Source: Pectinatus cerevisiiphilus (GTDB lineage: Bacteria > Bacillota > Negativicutes > Selenomonadales > Selenomonadaceae). From it: a stretch of 64,000 nucleotides of DNA. The notes below the pieces were generated by a model, which was given only the letters and a program-made list of their open reading frames with translations, ran no database searches and had not been told where the DNA came from. Below, piece by piece: positions 27,444 through 36,805 of this stretch. Positions within the stretch are counted from its first letter, which is position 1; each line of letters begins with the position of its first letter. Both the position numbers and the translations under genes were made by a program. The DNA lies in contig NZ_SMAA01000008.1 in NCBI RefSeq assembly GCF_004341685.1, forward strand, positions 1-64,000, read 5' to 3'.

Positions 27444-27906
27444 TATAACTGTTTTAGGTGTAGGCAATATTCTCATGCAGGATGACGGTTTCGGCGTTAG
27501 GCTTGTCGAAAGATTGCAGAAAATGAATTGGCCGGCCAATGTGAAGCTCCTTGATGGAGGGACACTGGGCATGATTCTTTTGCCGTATTTAGAAGGAACG
27601 GAGAAACTGCTTGTACTTGATGCTATAAACGCTGAAGGAGAAGCAGGAGACTTTTTCTGTTTTACGGGAAATGAAGTAAATGCTTATTTTTCCGCTAAAA
27701 TATCTGTACATGATTTGGGAATAAACGATCTGCTAGCGGCTTTGACGATAACCAATGAACCAATCAAAGAAACCGTAGTCATGGGCGTTAAGCCTGCTGT
27801 TGTTGAATTGGGAACAGAAATGACGGAAACGGTGGAGAATAAAATGGACGAGACTTTGGACAAGGTTCTTGCCCAATTGAAAAAATGGGACACAGCGCCC
27901 CTTTGA
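27436..27906 (+). CDS. hydrogenase maturation endopeptidase (HyaD/HybD family)
   Basis: A 156-residue peptidase that removes the C-terminal tail of the large subunit after nickel insertion. The nickel-recognising acidic residue is in LMQDDGFGV (about 14-22), the second is in LVLDAIN (about 60-66) and the His is in VHDLG (about residue 93). The order and spacing match the HyaD/HybD/HycI family. GNILMQDDGFGVRL is the usual fingerprint. It overlaps hypB and is 12 bases from hypF. Its place beside a group 1 hydrogenase makes it the dedicated protease for that enzyme. Confidence 0.93.
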   Translation: MGNITVLGVGNILMQDDGFGVRLVERLQKMNWPANVKLLDGGTLGMILLPYLEGTEKLLVLDAINAEGEAGDFFCFTGNEVNAYFSAKISVHDLGINDLLAALTITNEPIKETVVMGVKPAVVELGTEMTETVENKMDETLDKVLAQLKKWDTAPL

Positions 27907-27918
27907 CGGTGAAATATT

Positions 27919-30186
27919 ATGAAAAGATTAGCAGTACGGATCAAAGGTATCGTGCAGGGAGTGGGTTTTCGGCCCTTTGTCTATCGCTTGGCACGGCAAA
28001 ATTCCCTTACCGGTTTTGTTTTCAATGATGATGAAGGCGTTTTGCTGGAAATACAGGGAGAGCAGGATTCCCTTGCTAAAATGACGGCAGCACTTCGCAC
28101 TGAGGCACCGCCGGCAGCTTCTGTTACGGAAGTAATTGTGCAGGCAAAAAAAGTTTTAACAGCAGATAAAATTTTTACAATAAAAAAAAGTCCACCTGCT
28201 ATAGCCAGAAAGACATTTATATCTCCTGACCTGGCTATATGTCCTGACTGCCATCGGGAGATGATGGATAAGCATGACCGCAGATATCATTATCCGTTTA
28301 TTAATTGCACTAATTGCGGTCCGCGTTTTTCTATAGTGGAGGATGTTCCCTACGACAGACAAAATACCACAATGAAAAAATTTTCAATGTGCAGTAAGTG
28401 TCAAAAGGAATACACTGATCCGCAGGACAGGCGTTTCCATGCCCAGCCAAATGCTTGTGCCGAATGTGGCCCGCATTATACTTTATTGGACAATAAGGGA
28501 TGTTTGCTGGAGGATGACAGTGAAAAGATACTGGTTTTAGCACACAAGGCTATAAAACAAGGGAAAATAATTGCGCTGAAAGGGATCGGCGGCTATCATC
28601 TTGTCTGTGATGCATATTCTGACGGCGCCGTAATGGCACTGCGCAATAGAAAAAAACGTTTTGCCAAAGCTTTAGCAGTAATGGCAGGTTCTATAGAGGC
28701 GATAAAGAAGATATGTAAAGTCAGCGCTGAAGAAGAAATGCTGCTCAAAAGTCCGTCGGCACCTATTGTATTACTAAATAAGAATGAGGATTGCCAGCTG
28801 TCTGTAAATGTGGCTCCAGACAGTGACTGCATAGGTGTCATGCTGCCATATGCACCAATACATTGCTTGCTTTTTCATAGTGATGATGTTTTTGTGATGA
28901 CCAGCGCCAATATGAGTGAGGAACCTATTGCTTATGACGATGCAGATGCACAAAAACGACTTACGAATATTGCTGATTATTTTTTGGTGCATGACCGCCG
29001 TATCAATATGCGTGTGGATGATTCTGTTATGCGGGTATTCAGGAAAGTACCTTGTTATATCAGGCGCAGCAGAGGTTTTGCCCCGGCACCGCTCCCCTTT
29101 GTTGCCAATAAGAAGAATTTGGCCATTTTTGCCGCCGGCAGTCAGCTCAAAAATACTTTTTGCCTGACTAAAGATGATAAAGCTTTTATGAGTCAGCATA
29201 TCGGGGATTTAGCAAATAAAGCTGCCTATGATTCCTATAAAAAAGCGATTGAACATTATCAAAGGATTTTTGACATACAACCACAATTAGCTGTCTGTGA
29301 TTTGCATCCTGAATATTTTTCCACCAAATATGCTTTGGCAACGGGATTGCCGGTTATTAAAGTGCAGCATCATCATGCGCACATTGCTTCTGTTTTGGCG
29401 GAAAATAATATTAGCGAAAAAGTGATTGGTATTGCGCTTGACGGTACAGGCTATGGTGCTGATGGGCATTTATGGGGCGGCGAATTTTTATTATGTGACT
29501 GTACTTCTTATGAACGGATGGCACATTTTGCTTATTTGCCTTTACCGGGAGCTTCCGCAGGAATAAAGGAACCATGGCGCATGGCGGCTTATATAATGCA
29601 TTTGCTTTATGGTGGGCAAATGCGTAAAATGGAATGTGATTTATGGAAAATAATACCGGGTAACTGGCCTTTGGCAGTGCAGATAGCGGAAGCAGGCCTA
29701 AATTCACCGCTTACTTCGAGTGCTGGCAGGCTTTTTGATGCGGCAGCAGCGGTTTTGGGAATAAGGGGAAAGATAAATTATGAAGGACAAGCTGCTGTTG
29801 AACTTGAGCAAGTAGCCGCTTCGGGACAAGGAAAAATTCTGCCTTACGAAATACAGCAACGGCAGGGAATGCGATCGATAAATTTTTTACCGATGTTTAA
29901 AAGCCTGATCGAAAATAATGATACATTAGCCGACAAGGCAGCGTCTTTTCATCTGACAATAGCTGCTGCTGTTGTGCAGACAGCACAGCTGCTAAGCAGG
30001 CAGACAGGTGTCAAAAAGATTGTATTGTCCGGTGGTGTTTTCCAAAATTTAATTTTATTAAAAAATGTTTTGACTATGCTGGAAGGTGGATTTTCCGTTT
30101 ATATAAATAGAAAAGTACCAGTGAATGATGGCGGTTTGGCATTTGGCCAGGCTGCAGTAGCATGTGCGCTCATAAATGAAAAATAG
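27919..30186 (+). CDS. hypF: carbamoyltransferase HypF
   Basis: A 755-residue enzyme that turns carbamoyl phosphate into the thiocarboxamide donor for the cyanide ligands of the NiFe centre. Domain order is standard: acylphosphatase (GIVQGVGFRPFVYRLA, about 10-90), two zinc-finger pairs (CPDCHREM, CTNCGPRF, CSKCQKEY, CAECGPHY, about 108-185), a YrdC-like adenylation domain (about 200-385) and a Kae1-like carbamoyltransferase domain with HHHAHIASV near 488. Length and motifs are complete. It passes the carbamoyl group to the C-terminal Cys of HypE. Confidence 0.96.
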   Translation: MKRLAVRIKGIVQGVGFRPFVYRLARQNSLTGFVFNDDEGVLLEIQGEQDSLAKMTAALRTEAPPAASVTEVIVQAKKVLTADKIFTIKKSPPAIARKTFISPDLAICPDCHREMMDKHDRRYHYPFINCTNCGPRFSIVEDVPYDRQNTTMKKFSMCSKCQKEYTDPQDRRFHAQPNACAECGPHYTLLDNKGCLLEDDSEKILVLAHKAIKQGKIIALKGIGGYHLVCDAYSDGAVMALRNRKKRFAKALAVMAGSIEAIKKICKVSAEEEMLLKSPSAPIVLLNKNEDCQLSVNVAPDSDCIGVMLPYAPIHCLLFHSDDVFVMTSANMSEEPIAYDDADAQKRLTNIADYFLVHDRRINMRVDDSVMRVFRKVPCYIRRSRGFAPAPLPFVANKKNLAIFAAGSQLKNTFCLTKDDKAFMSQHIGDLANKAAYDSYKKAIEHYQRIFDIQPQLAVCDLHPEYFSTKYALATGLPVIKVQHHHAHIASVLAENNISEKVIGIALDGTGYGADGHLWGGEFLLCDCTSYERMAHFAYLPLPGASAGIKEPWRMAAYIMHLLYGGQMRKMECDLWKIIPGNWPLAVQIAEAGLNSPLTSSAGRLFDAAAAVLGIRGKINYEGQAAVELEQVAASGQGKILPYEIQQRQGMRSINFLPMFKSLIENNDTLADKAASFHLTIAAAVVQTAQLLSRQTGVKKIVLSGGVFQNLILLKNVLTMLEGGFSVYINRKVPVNDGGLAFGQAAVACALINEK

Positions 30187-30212
30187 AACGCAGTTAAAAA
30201 GGAGCGATATAG

Positions 30213-30437
30213 ATGTGTCTTGCTGTTCCCGCAAAGATTATAGAAAAAGATAATATGATGGCTACTGTGGATGTTGAAGGTATACAGCGGCAAATAAGCT
30301 TAATGCTTTTACCTGATGCGCAGCTGGGGGATTTCATTCTCATGCATGCCGGTTTTGCCATTCAGAAAATTGATGAAGAAGAAGCAAATTATACAGCACA
30401 GCTGCTGAAAGAGGTCGCGCAAGATGGTGAAGGCTGA
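30213..30437 (+). CDS. hypC: hydrogenase maturation chaperone HypC
   Basis: A 74-residue protein starting MCLAVPAKI, where Cys2 is the invariant residue that binds the iron intermediate with HypD. It then chaperones the large-subunit precursor. The GDFILMHAGFAIQKIDEEEA segment is the family's other hallmark. AAGGAG at 30199-30204 precedes it. Its end overlaps the hypD start by 14 bases, indicating tight coupling. Only one HypC paralogue is present, in keeping with a single hydrogenase here. Confidence 0.95.
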   Translation: MCLAVPAKIIEKDNMMATVDVEGIQRQISLMLLPDAQLGDFILMHAGFAIQKIDEEEANYTAQLLKEVAQDGEG

Positions 30438-31521
30438 GATAAGTAGAAAAGCAGCAGATTTTTTTTTGAAAAATATTGATATGCTCATAGAAAAACCTGT
30501 GCGTTTTATGGAGGTCTGTGGTACCCATACGGTATCTATTTTCCGGTCAGGAATAAGGCAGATGCTGCCAGAGAAAGTGGAACTGGTCAGCGGCCCGGGC
30601 TGTCCTGTATGCGTTACCCCTAATGACTATATGGATACGGCTATTGCTTATGCTAAAAATGAAAACGTAATTATCGCTACCTTTGGCGATATGTTAAAAG
30701 TGCCGGGAACAAGTACGAGTTTATATGCTGTAAAAGCAGCGGGCGCGGATGTACGTATTGTTTATTCACCGCTTGACGCTTTACAGTTAGCGGTGGGCGA
30801 ACCTGCTAAAAAAGTAATTTTTCTTGCTGTCGGTTTTGAAACGACGGCGCCTTTAACAGCAGCTACTATTCAGGCGGCACAAAATCAGGCAATAGAGAAT
30901 TTTTTTGTTTTGTCTGCACATAAATGGACAAATGAAGCCTTAAACGCATTATTAAGTGATCCAGAGATAAAGGTGGACGGTTTTTTGCTGCCGGGCCATG
31001 TTTGTGTGATAACAGGCGAAGAACCTTTTCATTTTGTTGCTGAAAAATACAAAAAACCAGCGGTGGTAGCCGGCTTTGAGGCGTTGGACATCCTTCAGGC
31101 TGTCTATATGCTTGCTAAACAGGTACATGCTGGACAGGCGAAAGTAGAAAATGCGTATAAGCGTGTGGTAAAAACGCAGGGAAATCCTGCCGCCCAGGAA
31201 ATGATGGCCGCAGTTTTCCAAAAAACGGCGGCTAATTGGCGTGGTCTGGGAAAAATAGAAAATTCTGGCATGGCAGTAAATGAGAACTATGCAAGATATG
31301 ATGCATTGCGCAGTATTCCTGTGCAAAAAGAGTTGTCGAAAGAAAATCCGGCTTGCCGCTGTGGTGAAGTATTAAAGGGCAATATCCGACCTGTGCAATG
31401 TCCTTTATTTAAAAAAATATGTACGCCGGAGCACCCGGCTGGAGCCTGTATGGTTTCTGTCGAAGGCACATGCCATGCATGGTATAAATATGGACAGGGG
31501 AGGTATCACTATGGAAGATAA
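30424..31521 (+). CDS. hypD: hydrogenase maturation factor HypD
   Basis: A 365-residue iron-sulfur protein on which the Fe(CN)2CO group is assembled with HypC. Conserved MEVCGTHTVSI (about 34-44), SGPGCPVCVTP (about 59-69), TFGDM and GFETTAP segments surround the iron-binding Cys. The C-terminal Cys cluster (CRCGEVLKG, CPLFKKICTPEHP and GACMVS, CHAWY) holds the [4Fe-4S] cluster. The start overlaps hypC and the end overlaps hypE by 11 bases. Complete in all motifs. Confidence 0.96.
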   Translation: MVKAEISRKAADFFLKNIDMLIEKPVRFMEVCGTHTVSIFRSGIRQMLPEKVELVSGPGCPVCVTPNDYMDTAIAYAKNENVIIATFGDMLKVPGTSTSLYAVKAAGADVRIVYSPLDALQLAVGEPAKKVIFLAVGFETTAPLTAATIQAAQNQAIENFFVLSAHKWTNEALNALLSDPEIKVDGFLLPGHVCVITGEEPFHFVAEKYKKPAVVAGFEALDILQAVYMLAKQVHAGQAKVENAYKRVVKTQGNPAAQEMMAAVFQKTAANWRGLGKIENSGMAVNENYARYDALRSIPVQKELSKENPACRCGEVLKGNIRPVQCPLFKKICTPEHPAGACMVSVEGTCHAWYKYGQGRYHYGR

Positions 31522-32518
31522 GTTTATCACTATGGCTCACGGGGCAGGTGGCGCTAAAAGCCAAGAGTTGGTTGCGGAGATAATGATGCCTGCCTTTGAT
31601 AACAAATATCTGCGGCAAATGCACGATGGTGCTAAGCTTTCTGTCAAAAATAATATCGCTTTTACTACTGATTCTTATGTAGTGGAACCTTTGTTTTTCA
31701 ATGGTGGCAATATCGGTAAGCTGGCTGTTTGTGGTACAGTAAACGATTTGGCGATGACAGGGGCTGTGCCGAAATACATATCTGTGGGAATGATTTTGGA
31801 GGAAGGCTTTCCTGTAAGTGAGCTGCGTTCTATTGTTGATACGATGCGGCAGGCAGCAGATGAGGCCGGTGTTTATATTGTCACAGGTGATACAAAGGTA
31901 GTAAATAAAAATAACGGCGATGGTATTTTTATTAATACGGCAGGTATTGGTGAATTGATTGAGGGGTGTGATATTGCACCGCAGAATGTGAAGCCGGGGA
32001 TGGATATTATAGTCAGCGGGTATCTGGGTGACCATGCGGCGGCAATTATGGCATTAAGGCATAAATTGCAATTACCGGATACGTTGAAAAGTGATTGTGC
32101 CCCTTTAAATAAACTTGTAGCTAAAATACTAAAAGCCGCACCTGGTATTGCGGCCTTGCGCGATGCTACCCGCGGTGGAGCCGCAGCAGTGCTTAATGAG
32201 ATCGCCGGGCAGGCAGGAGTAGGTATGCTTATCGACGAGGAATGCCTGCCTGTTCGTAGGGAAGTAAGGGGGTTTTGCGATATTTTGGGATTTGATCCAA
32301 TGTATCTTGCCAATGAAGGCAAGATGCTTATCTTTGCCAATAAAGCTGACACTGCTAAAATACTTGCTGTTATGCATGCGGACGAATACGGTAAAAATGC
32401 ATGCGTAATAGGCAGCACCAATGATACTGCTCCGGGTGAGGTAGGCTTGCGTACAAACATTGGCGGCATCAGGATTATTGATATGCCTGCCGGTGAGCAG
32501 ATACCGCGTATTTGCTAA
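31511..32518 (+). CDS. hypE: hydrogenase maturation factor HypE
   Basis: A 335-residue PurM-like ATPase that dehydrates the carbamoyl group carried on its C-terminal Cys to a thiocyanate for transfer to iron. The C-terminus ends PRIC, the invariant site. AHGAGGAKSQEL near the start, GNIGKLAVCGTVNDLAMTGA and DATRGGAAAVLNE are the family signatures. An in-frame ATG 36 bases upstream lacks a ribosome-binding site; GGGGAGG before 31511 sets the start. It closes the maturation operon and is followed by a terminator. Confidence 0.96.
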   Translation: MEDKFITMAHGAGGAKSQELVAEIMMPAFDNKYLRQMHDGAKLSVKNNIAFTTDSYVVEPLFFNGGNIGKLAVCGTVNDLAMTGAVPKYISVGMILEEGFPVSELRSIVDTMRQAADEAGVYIVTGDTKVVNKNNGDGIFINTAGIGELIEGCDIAPQNVKPGMDIIVSGYLGDHAAAIMALRHKLQLPDTLKSDCAPLNKLVAKILKAAPGIAALRDATRGGAAAVLNEIAGQAGVGMLIDEECLPVRREVRGFCDILGFDPMYLANEGKMLIFANKADTAKILAVMHADEYGKNACVIGSTNDTAPGEVGLRTNIGGIRIIDMPAGEQIPRIC

Positions 32519-32561
32519 GATTGAATAACAGAGAATCTTTGCCCATAAAATTTAAGAGAAG

Positions 32562-32605
32562 CCACTTCGTTTATCTATAATTGTTTGGTAAACGAAGTGG
32601 TTTTT
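32562..32605 (+). terminator. intrinsic terminator after hypE
   Basis: A perfect 12-bp stem (CCACTTCGTTTA at 32562-32573 with TAAACGAAGTGG at 32589-32600) with a 15-nt loop and a T-run. It ends the hyp gene block. Confidence 0.9.
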
Positions 32606-32712
32606 GTTTTAGTTTTACTTATTAGCAAGTCATTTTTAAATTATTACCATTTTTTTACCGGTAATAACTAAAGTCCGAATATGATATAATAAACTAAATA
32701 AAGGAAAATGAG

Positions 32713-33342
32713 GTGAAAAGTAAAAAAATGCCCGATAATATATATGGAAAATACTATCCGATTTTGAAAAACGTTTTAGACGATCTTGTTGGGCGTATTC
32801 AGCAGTATAATAAAGAAGAAAAAGAAAAAAGTGGAGAAATGGCCTATGAACATTTACTCTACCGTATTAAAACGCATGACAGTATGGTAGAGAAATGCAA
32901 TCGCAAGGGACTGCCTGAAATACCTTGCTCGGCTCTTCGTGATATAAGGGATGCTATCGGCATCCGTATTGTCTGTCGTTTTATTGATGATATTTATGTG
33001 AATGTAGCACGTATAAAAGAAATGCAGGACTGCCGCGTTATACAGGAAAAAGATTATATTAAGCATGTGAAACCAAACGGCTATCGCAGTTACCATATGA
33101 TTGTTGAACTTACAGAACCTTATGAAGATGTGAACGGAATTAAACCAGGACATTTTTTTGCAGAGATCCAGATACGGACTATTGCCATGGATTCATGGGC
33201 TAGTCTGGAACATCAGATGAAATATAAGCATGATATAAAAAACCAGGAAATGATAGTGCGGGAATTGAAACGTTGCGCCGATGAACTGGCGGCTTGTGAT
33301 GTATCAATGCAGACTATCCGAAATTTTATTCACGCTAAATAA
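32713..33342 (+). CDS. small (p)ppGpp synthetase, RelQ/YjbM-type
   Basis: A 209-residue protein made of a single RelA/SpoT nucleotidyltransferase domain, without the hydrolase and TGS parts of the long enzymes. Recognisable parts are HLLYRIKTHDSM, the G-loop, RDAIGIRIVCRFIDDIY with the catalytic Asp region, NGYRSYHMIVE and EIQIRTIAMDSWASLEHQ. It makes ppGpp or pppGpp from ATP and GDP/GTP. GTG at 32713 (AAGGA seven bases before) and ATG at 32728 (AGGTG 12 bases before) are both possible starts. It is followed after 20 bases by a response regulator; a shared transcript is likely, which would link this alarmone enzyme to a signalling pair. Confidence 0.9.
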   Translation: MKSKKMPDNIYGKYYPILKNVLDDLVGRIQQYNKEEKEKSGEMAYEHLLYRIKTHDSMVEKCNRKGLPEIPCSALRDIRDAIGIRIVCRFIDDIYVNVARIKEMQDCRVIQEKDYIKHVKPNGYRSYHMIVELTEPYEDVNGIKPGHFFAEIQIRTIAMDSWASLEHQMKYKHDIKNQEMIVRELKRCADELAACDVSMQTIRNFIHAK

Positions 33343-33362
33343 TATTTTGAGGAGAGTGAACA

Positions 33363-34031
33363 ATGAAGATATTGCTGGCAGAAGATGAACATGACATGTC
33401 GTCTGCGCTAGTTGCTGTTTTGAACCATTCTGGTTATGAGGTGGATGCAGTATATGATGGAAAAGCAGCAGTGGCAAAGGCACAGCAAAATATTTACGAC
33501 TGCATGATTTTTGATATTATGATGCCTAAGATGGATGGCGTTGATGCATTGAAATATTTGCGCGGCAGTGGAGATGTGACGCCTGTTATCATGTTGACGG
33601 CAAAAGCAGAAATAGACGACCGCATAACAGGCCTTGACGCAGGCTCAGACGATTATTTGACAAAGCCTTTTGCCATAGGGGAGTTGTTGGCTCGCATACG
33701 CTCGATAGTGCGGCGTACTAATACTTTTACACCGCAGAAACTTTCTGTCGGTGATGTTGTGTTGGATTTAGAGGAACAGGAGCTGTCCTGTAAAAATTCT
33801 ATTCGGGTAGGTAACAAAGAAACAAAACTGATGAAGTTTTTTATGCTTAACTTTGGTAAAGAGCTAGATATAGATACGATTTTCACACATATTTGGAAGA
33901 ATGAAATAAATGTGGATAAGACTATTGTACGTATCTATGTGTCTTATTTACAGGAAAAGTTAGAATCCATAAACGCTAATATTCAGATTAAAGAAAATAC
34001 GGGAGAAAAATTTTTATTGTTAAAATTATAG
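33363..34031 (+). CDS. OmpR-type response regulator
   Basis: A 222-residue regulator. The receiver domain (residues 1-120) has the acidic pocket E7, D8, the phosphoacceptor D51 in FDIMMPKMDG and the conserved Lys in LTKPF. The C-terminal part (about 128-220) is a winged-helix DNA-binding domain, a short variant of the OmpR/PhoB fold (VNKTIVRIYVSYLQEKL-like segment near 185). GAGGAGAG precedes the ATG. The partner kinase follows after 22 bases. The regulon is unknown. Confidence 0.93.
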   Translation: MKILLAEDEHDMSSALVAVLNHSGYEVDAVYDGKAAVAKAQQNIYDCMIFDIMMPKMDGVDALKYLRGSGDVTPVIMLTAKAEIDDRITGLDAGSDDYLTKPFAIGELLARIRSIVRRTNTFTPQKLSVGDVVLDLEEQELSCKNSIRVGNKETKLMKFFMLNFGKELDIDTIFTHIWKNEINVDKTIVRIYVSYLQEKLESINANIQIKENTGEKFLLLKL

Positions 34032-34053
34032 TGTTAAATATTAATGAAGGCGG

Positions 34054-35330
34054 ATGGTATGGTTCATGAATATGATAAAGAATCTGCGCCGGAAATTTAT
34101 TCTGGCGGCCACGGCGGCTGTTGTTATTATTGTTGTGGGCGCATTAGGCTTGATTAATACAATTGTATATATGCGTATGCATGTTCAGATCGAATCAATC
34201 CTTTCCTATATTTCCCAAAATGGTGGGCGGGTTCCGCTGGAAAAGACACCGCATGGCAGCAGTTGGTTTGGCGATACGGACTGGTCGGACGACACACCAG
34301 AATTTTCATACCAAACTCGTTTTTTTAGTGTTTTGGTAAATCCAGAAGGCTATGTAGAGAACATTAATATCAAAAACATTGCCGCTTTCACAGAGGACGA
34401 GGCTATTCAATATGCACGTTCTACCGTCCAGGAGGGAAAGTCCAGAGGTTTTTTTAAAAAAGGGCGAGCCAGTTATGCTTATATGATTACAAAGGACCAG
34501 ACGGGCAATTTCCTTATCGTCATCATGGATTATACCCGTGATATAGGTGCCGTTGCGTCTTTTGTACGCTATTCGGTTTCCTTTGGCTTTATTTGCATCT
34601 TGTTGTATATTTTTGTTTTCGTTGCTTTATGTAATATGGCAGTTAAGCCTTTTGTCCGTAATATGGAAAACCAGAAACGTTTTATTACTAATGCGGGACA
34701 TGAATTAAAGACACCTATTGCCATTATTTCGGCCAATACTGAGGCCATGGAATTTATCAATGGGAAAAATCAGTGGACTGGTAATATTTTAAAACAAGTC
34801 CAACGTTTGTCAAAATTGATAAATGACCTCATCATGTTGTCCAAAATGGAGGAACGCTCTCAACTTGACCTTACTATTACCAAAATCAATATGGCTGAAA
34901 CAGTAACCGCTGTGGCAGAGTCATTCCGACAAATGGCAGCTGACCAGGGGAAGAAGTTGGTTTGTCATATCACGCCGATGGTTTATGTCAATGCTGATGC
35001 AAAATGTGTCTACGAACTTGTGAACATCCTTGTGGATAATGCCGTAAAATACTGCGATGACAAAGGAGTTATAGATATAAACCTCAAGAAGGGGAAAAAA
35101 ATACTGGCGCTATTATTGCCATTACCAATACTTATGCAGAGGGAGCAGCTATAGATTATTCCCGCTTTTTTGAACGGTTTTATCGCGGTGATACATCACA
35201 CAGCAATGAAAAAAAGGGATATGGTATAGGTTTATCCATGGCAGAAGAATTGGTACACCTCATCAAAGGAAAAATAGGTGTATCTTATGCAGCTGGCATG
35301 ATTACCTTTACTGTAAAAATCGAATGCTAG
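34054..35330 (+). pseudogene. sensor histidine kinase with a frameshift in an A7 tract
   Basis: A two-transmembrane kinase partner of the response regulator. The first frame covers two membrane segments, the extracytoplasmic domain, the HisKA site (phospho-His about residue 216 in NAGHELKTPIAII) and the N box (ILVDNAVKYCDDKG). At GGGGAAAAAAAT (35091-35102) it leaves the family frame and stops at 35154. From 35103 the -1 frame continues with TGAIIAITNTY, RFFERFYRGD and GYGIGLSMAEELV to a TAG at 35330, the rest of the ATPase domain. One extra A, or a -1 slip on A7, restores the whole protein. The ATG at 34066 is an alternative start with better spacing to AAGGCGG. This could be a mutation, a sequencing error, or phase variation by slippage. 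Confidence 0.85.
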
Positions 35331-35440
35331 CGTATTTTTATAAAATAAATGGTTCCAATTATTCTCACCACATTTGTAAAAAAATAATGTCAGAGTAAGC
35401 TTGAATTTTTGCTTACCCCAACATTTAGTATAGAACCAAT

Positions 35441-35470
35441 AAAAAAGCAGCAGGATTAATTTCCTGCTGC
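35441..35470 (-). terminator. intrinsic terminator of the sulfhydrylase gene
   Basis: A 9-bp stem (GCAGCAGGA at 35447-35455 with TCCTGCTGC at 35462-35470) and a six-T run on the minus strand. It lies 46 bases past the metY-type gene's stop. A smaller GTAAGC/GCTTAC hairpin at 35395-35416 may serve the kinase gene. Confidence 0.85.
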
Positions 35471-35515
35471 GGGAGATTTGGGAATTTACATTAACTATCG
35501 ATAATGAAGAATATT

Positions 35516-36805
35516 TTAGACAGCGTCGAAGGCTTGACTCAAATCCCAGATAATATCGTCAATATGTTCAGTACCTATTGATAAACGAACGGTAGAAGGT
35601 GTAATACCGCTTTGTGCCAGTTCTTCAGCACTCATTTGTGAATGTGTGGTGCTTGCAGGATGGATGACGAGTGATTTTACGTCAGCTACGTTAGCAAGCA
35701 ATGAGAAAATTTTTAAATGATCGATGAATTTGCGGGCTTCCTTTTCTCCACCTTTTATTTCGAAAGTAAAGATTGATATACCACCGTTAGGAAAATATTT
35801 TTTATAAAGCGCGTGATCTGGATGGTCAGGAAGGGAAGGATGGTTAACTTTTGCAACTTTAGGATGCTTGCTTAAAAAGTCTACTACCTTGAGTGAATTT
35901 TCTACATGACGTTCTACACGTAATGATAAAGTTTCTGTACCCTGTAATAATAAAAATGCATTAAATGGTGAAAGTGTTGCACCTGTATCGCGCAGAAGTA
36001 AAGCACGTAAATAAACGGCAAAAGCTGGAGCACCAATATCTTTAGCAAAACTTATACCATGATAGCTGACATTTGGTTCAACTAAATGCGGGAATTTACC
36101 AGAAGCTGCCCAGTCAAATTTACCGCTGTCCACTACAACACCACCTAATGTAGTACCATGACCGCCAATGAATTTTGTGGCAGAATGTACAACTATATCA
36201 GCACCATAATCGAAAGGTTTTACTTGATAAGGTGTAGCAAATGTACTATCAACAACGAGAGGAATTTTATGTTTATGAGCTACAGCAGCTAATTTTTCGA
36301 TATCAATAAGATTAGCATTAGGATTACCTACTGTTTCGATAAATATTAAACGGGTATTTTCTTTAACAGCAGCATCAAAAGCATCTATTCCCTTTGTTGG
36401 GTCAACGAAAGTTGTTGTTATACCGCGATCTGGTAAAGTATGTTCCAAAAAGTTATATGTACCGCCATAAATAGTGGTGGCAGCTACGATATGATGTCCT
36501 GCATGTGCTAATCCTTGAAAAGCATATGCTACGGCAGCAGCACCTGATGCTACTGCAAGAGCAGCTACACCGCCTTCTAAAGCAGCTATACGTCTTTCAA
36601 ATATATCTTCAGTAGTGTTTGTCAAACGGCCATAAATGTTTCCTGCATCCCTGAGACCAAAACGGTCACTTGCATGTTGGCTGTTTTTAAAAACATAAGA
36701 TGTCGTTTGATAAATAGGTACGGCTCTCGAGTCTGTTGCCGGATCTGCTTCTTCTTGTCCTACATGAAGCTGTAATGTTTCAAATTTATACTGATGCTCA
36801 CTCAT
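35516..36805 (-). CDS. O-acetylhomoserine sulfhydrylase (PLP-dependent, MetY type)
   Basis: A 429-residue Cys/Met-metabolism PLP enzyme. The Lys that carries PLP is in VVHSATKFIGGHG (about 210), with DSTFATPY before it and YGRLTNTTEDIFERRIAALEGG near residue 59. The roughly 430-residue length and the GGVVVDSGKFDW insertion point to O-acetylhomoserine (thiol)-lyase rather than the shorter cystathionine synthase. It makes homocysteine from O-acetylhomoserine and sulfide in methionine biosynthesis. GAGGTAATTAAT precedes the ATG. I looked for a SAM riboswitch or T-box in its 730-base upstream region and saw none. Confidence 0.93.
   Translation of the reverse strand: MSEHQYKFETLQLHVGQEEADPATDSRAVPIYQTTSYVFKNSQHASDRFGLRDAGNIYGRLTNTTEDIFERRIAALEGGVAALAVASGAAAVAYAFQGLAHAGHHIVAATTIYGGTYNFLEHTLPDRGITTTFVDPTKGIDAFDAAVKENTRLIFIETVGNPNANLIDIEKLAAVAHKHKIPLVVDSTFATPYQVKPFDYGADIVVHSATKFIGGHGTTLGGVVVDSGKFDWAASGKFPHLVEPNVSYHGISFAKDIGAPAFAVYLRALLLRDTGATLSPFNAFLLLQGTETLSLRVERHVENSLKVVDFLSKHPKVAKVNHPSLPDHPDHALYKKYFPNGGISIFTFEIKGGEKEARKFIDHLKIFSLLANVADVKSLVIHPASTTHSQMSAEELAQSGITPSTVRLSIGTEHIDDIIWDLSQAFDAV

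Noticed and set aside
35089-35105. Programmed -1 frameshift in the histidine kinase gene
   Set aside because: The A7 tract lacks a clear heptamer in register and no downstream stem or stimulatory Shine-Dalgarno was seen; kept as a possible mutation or slippage instead.
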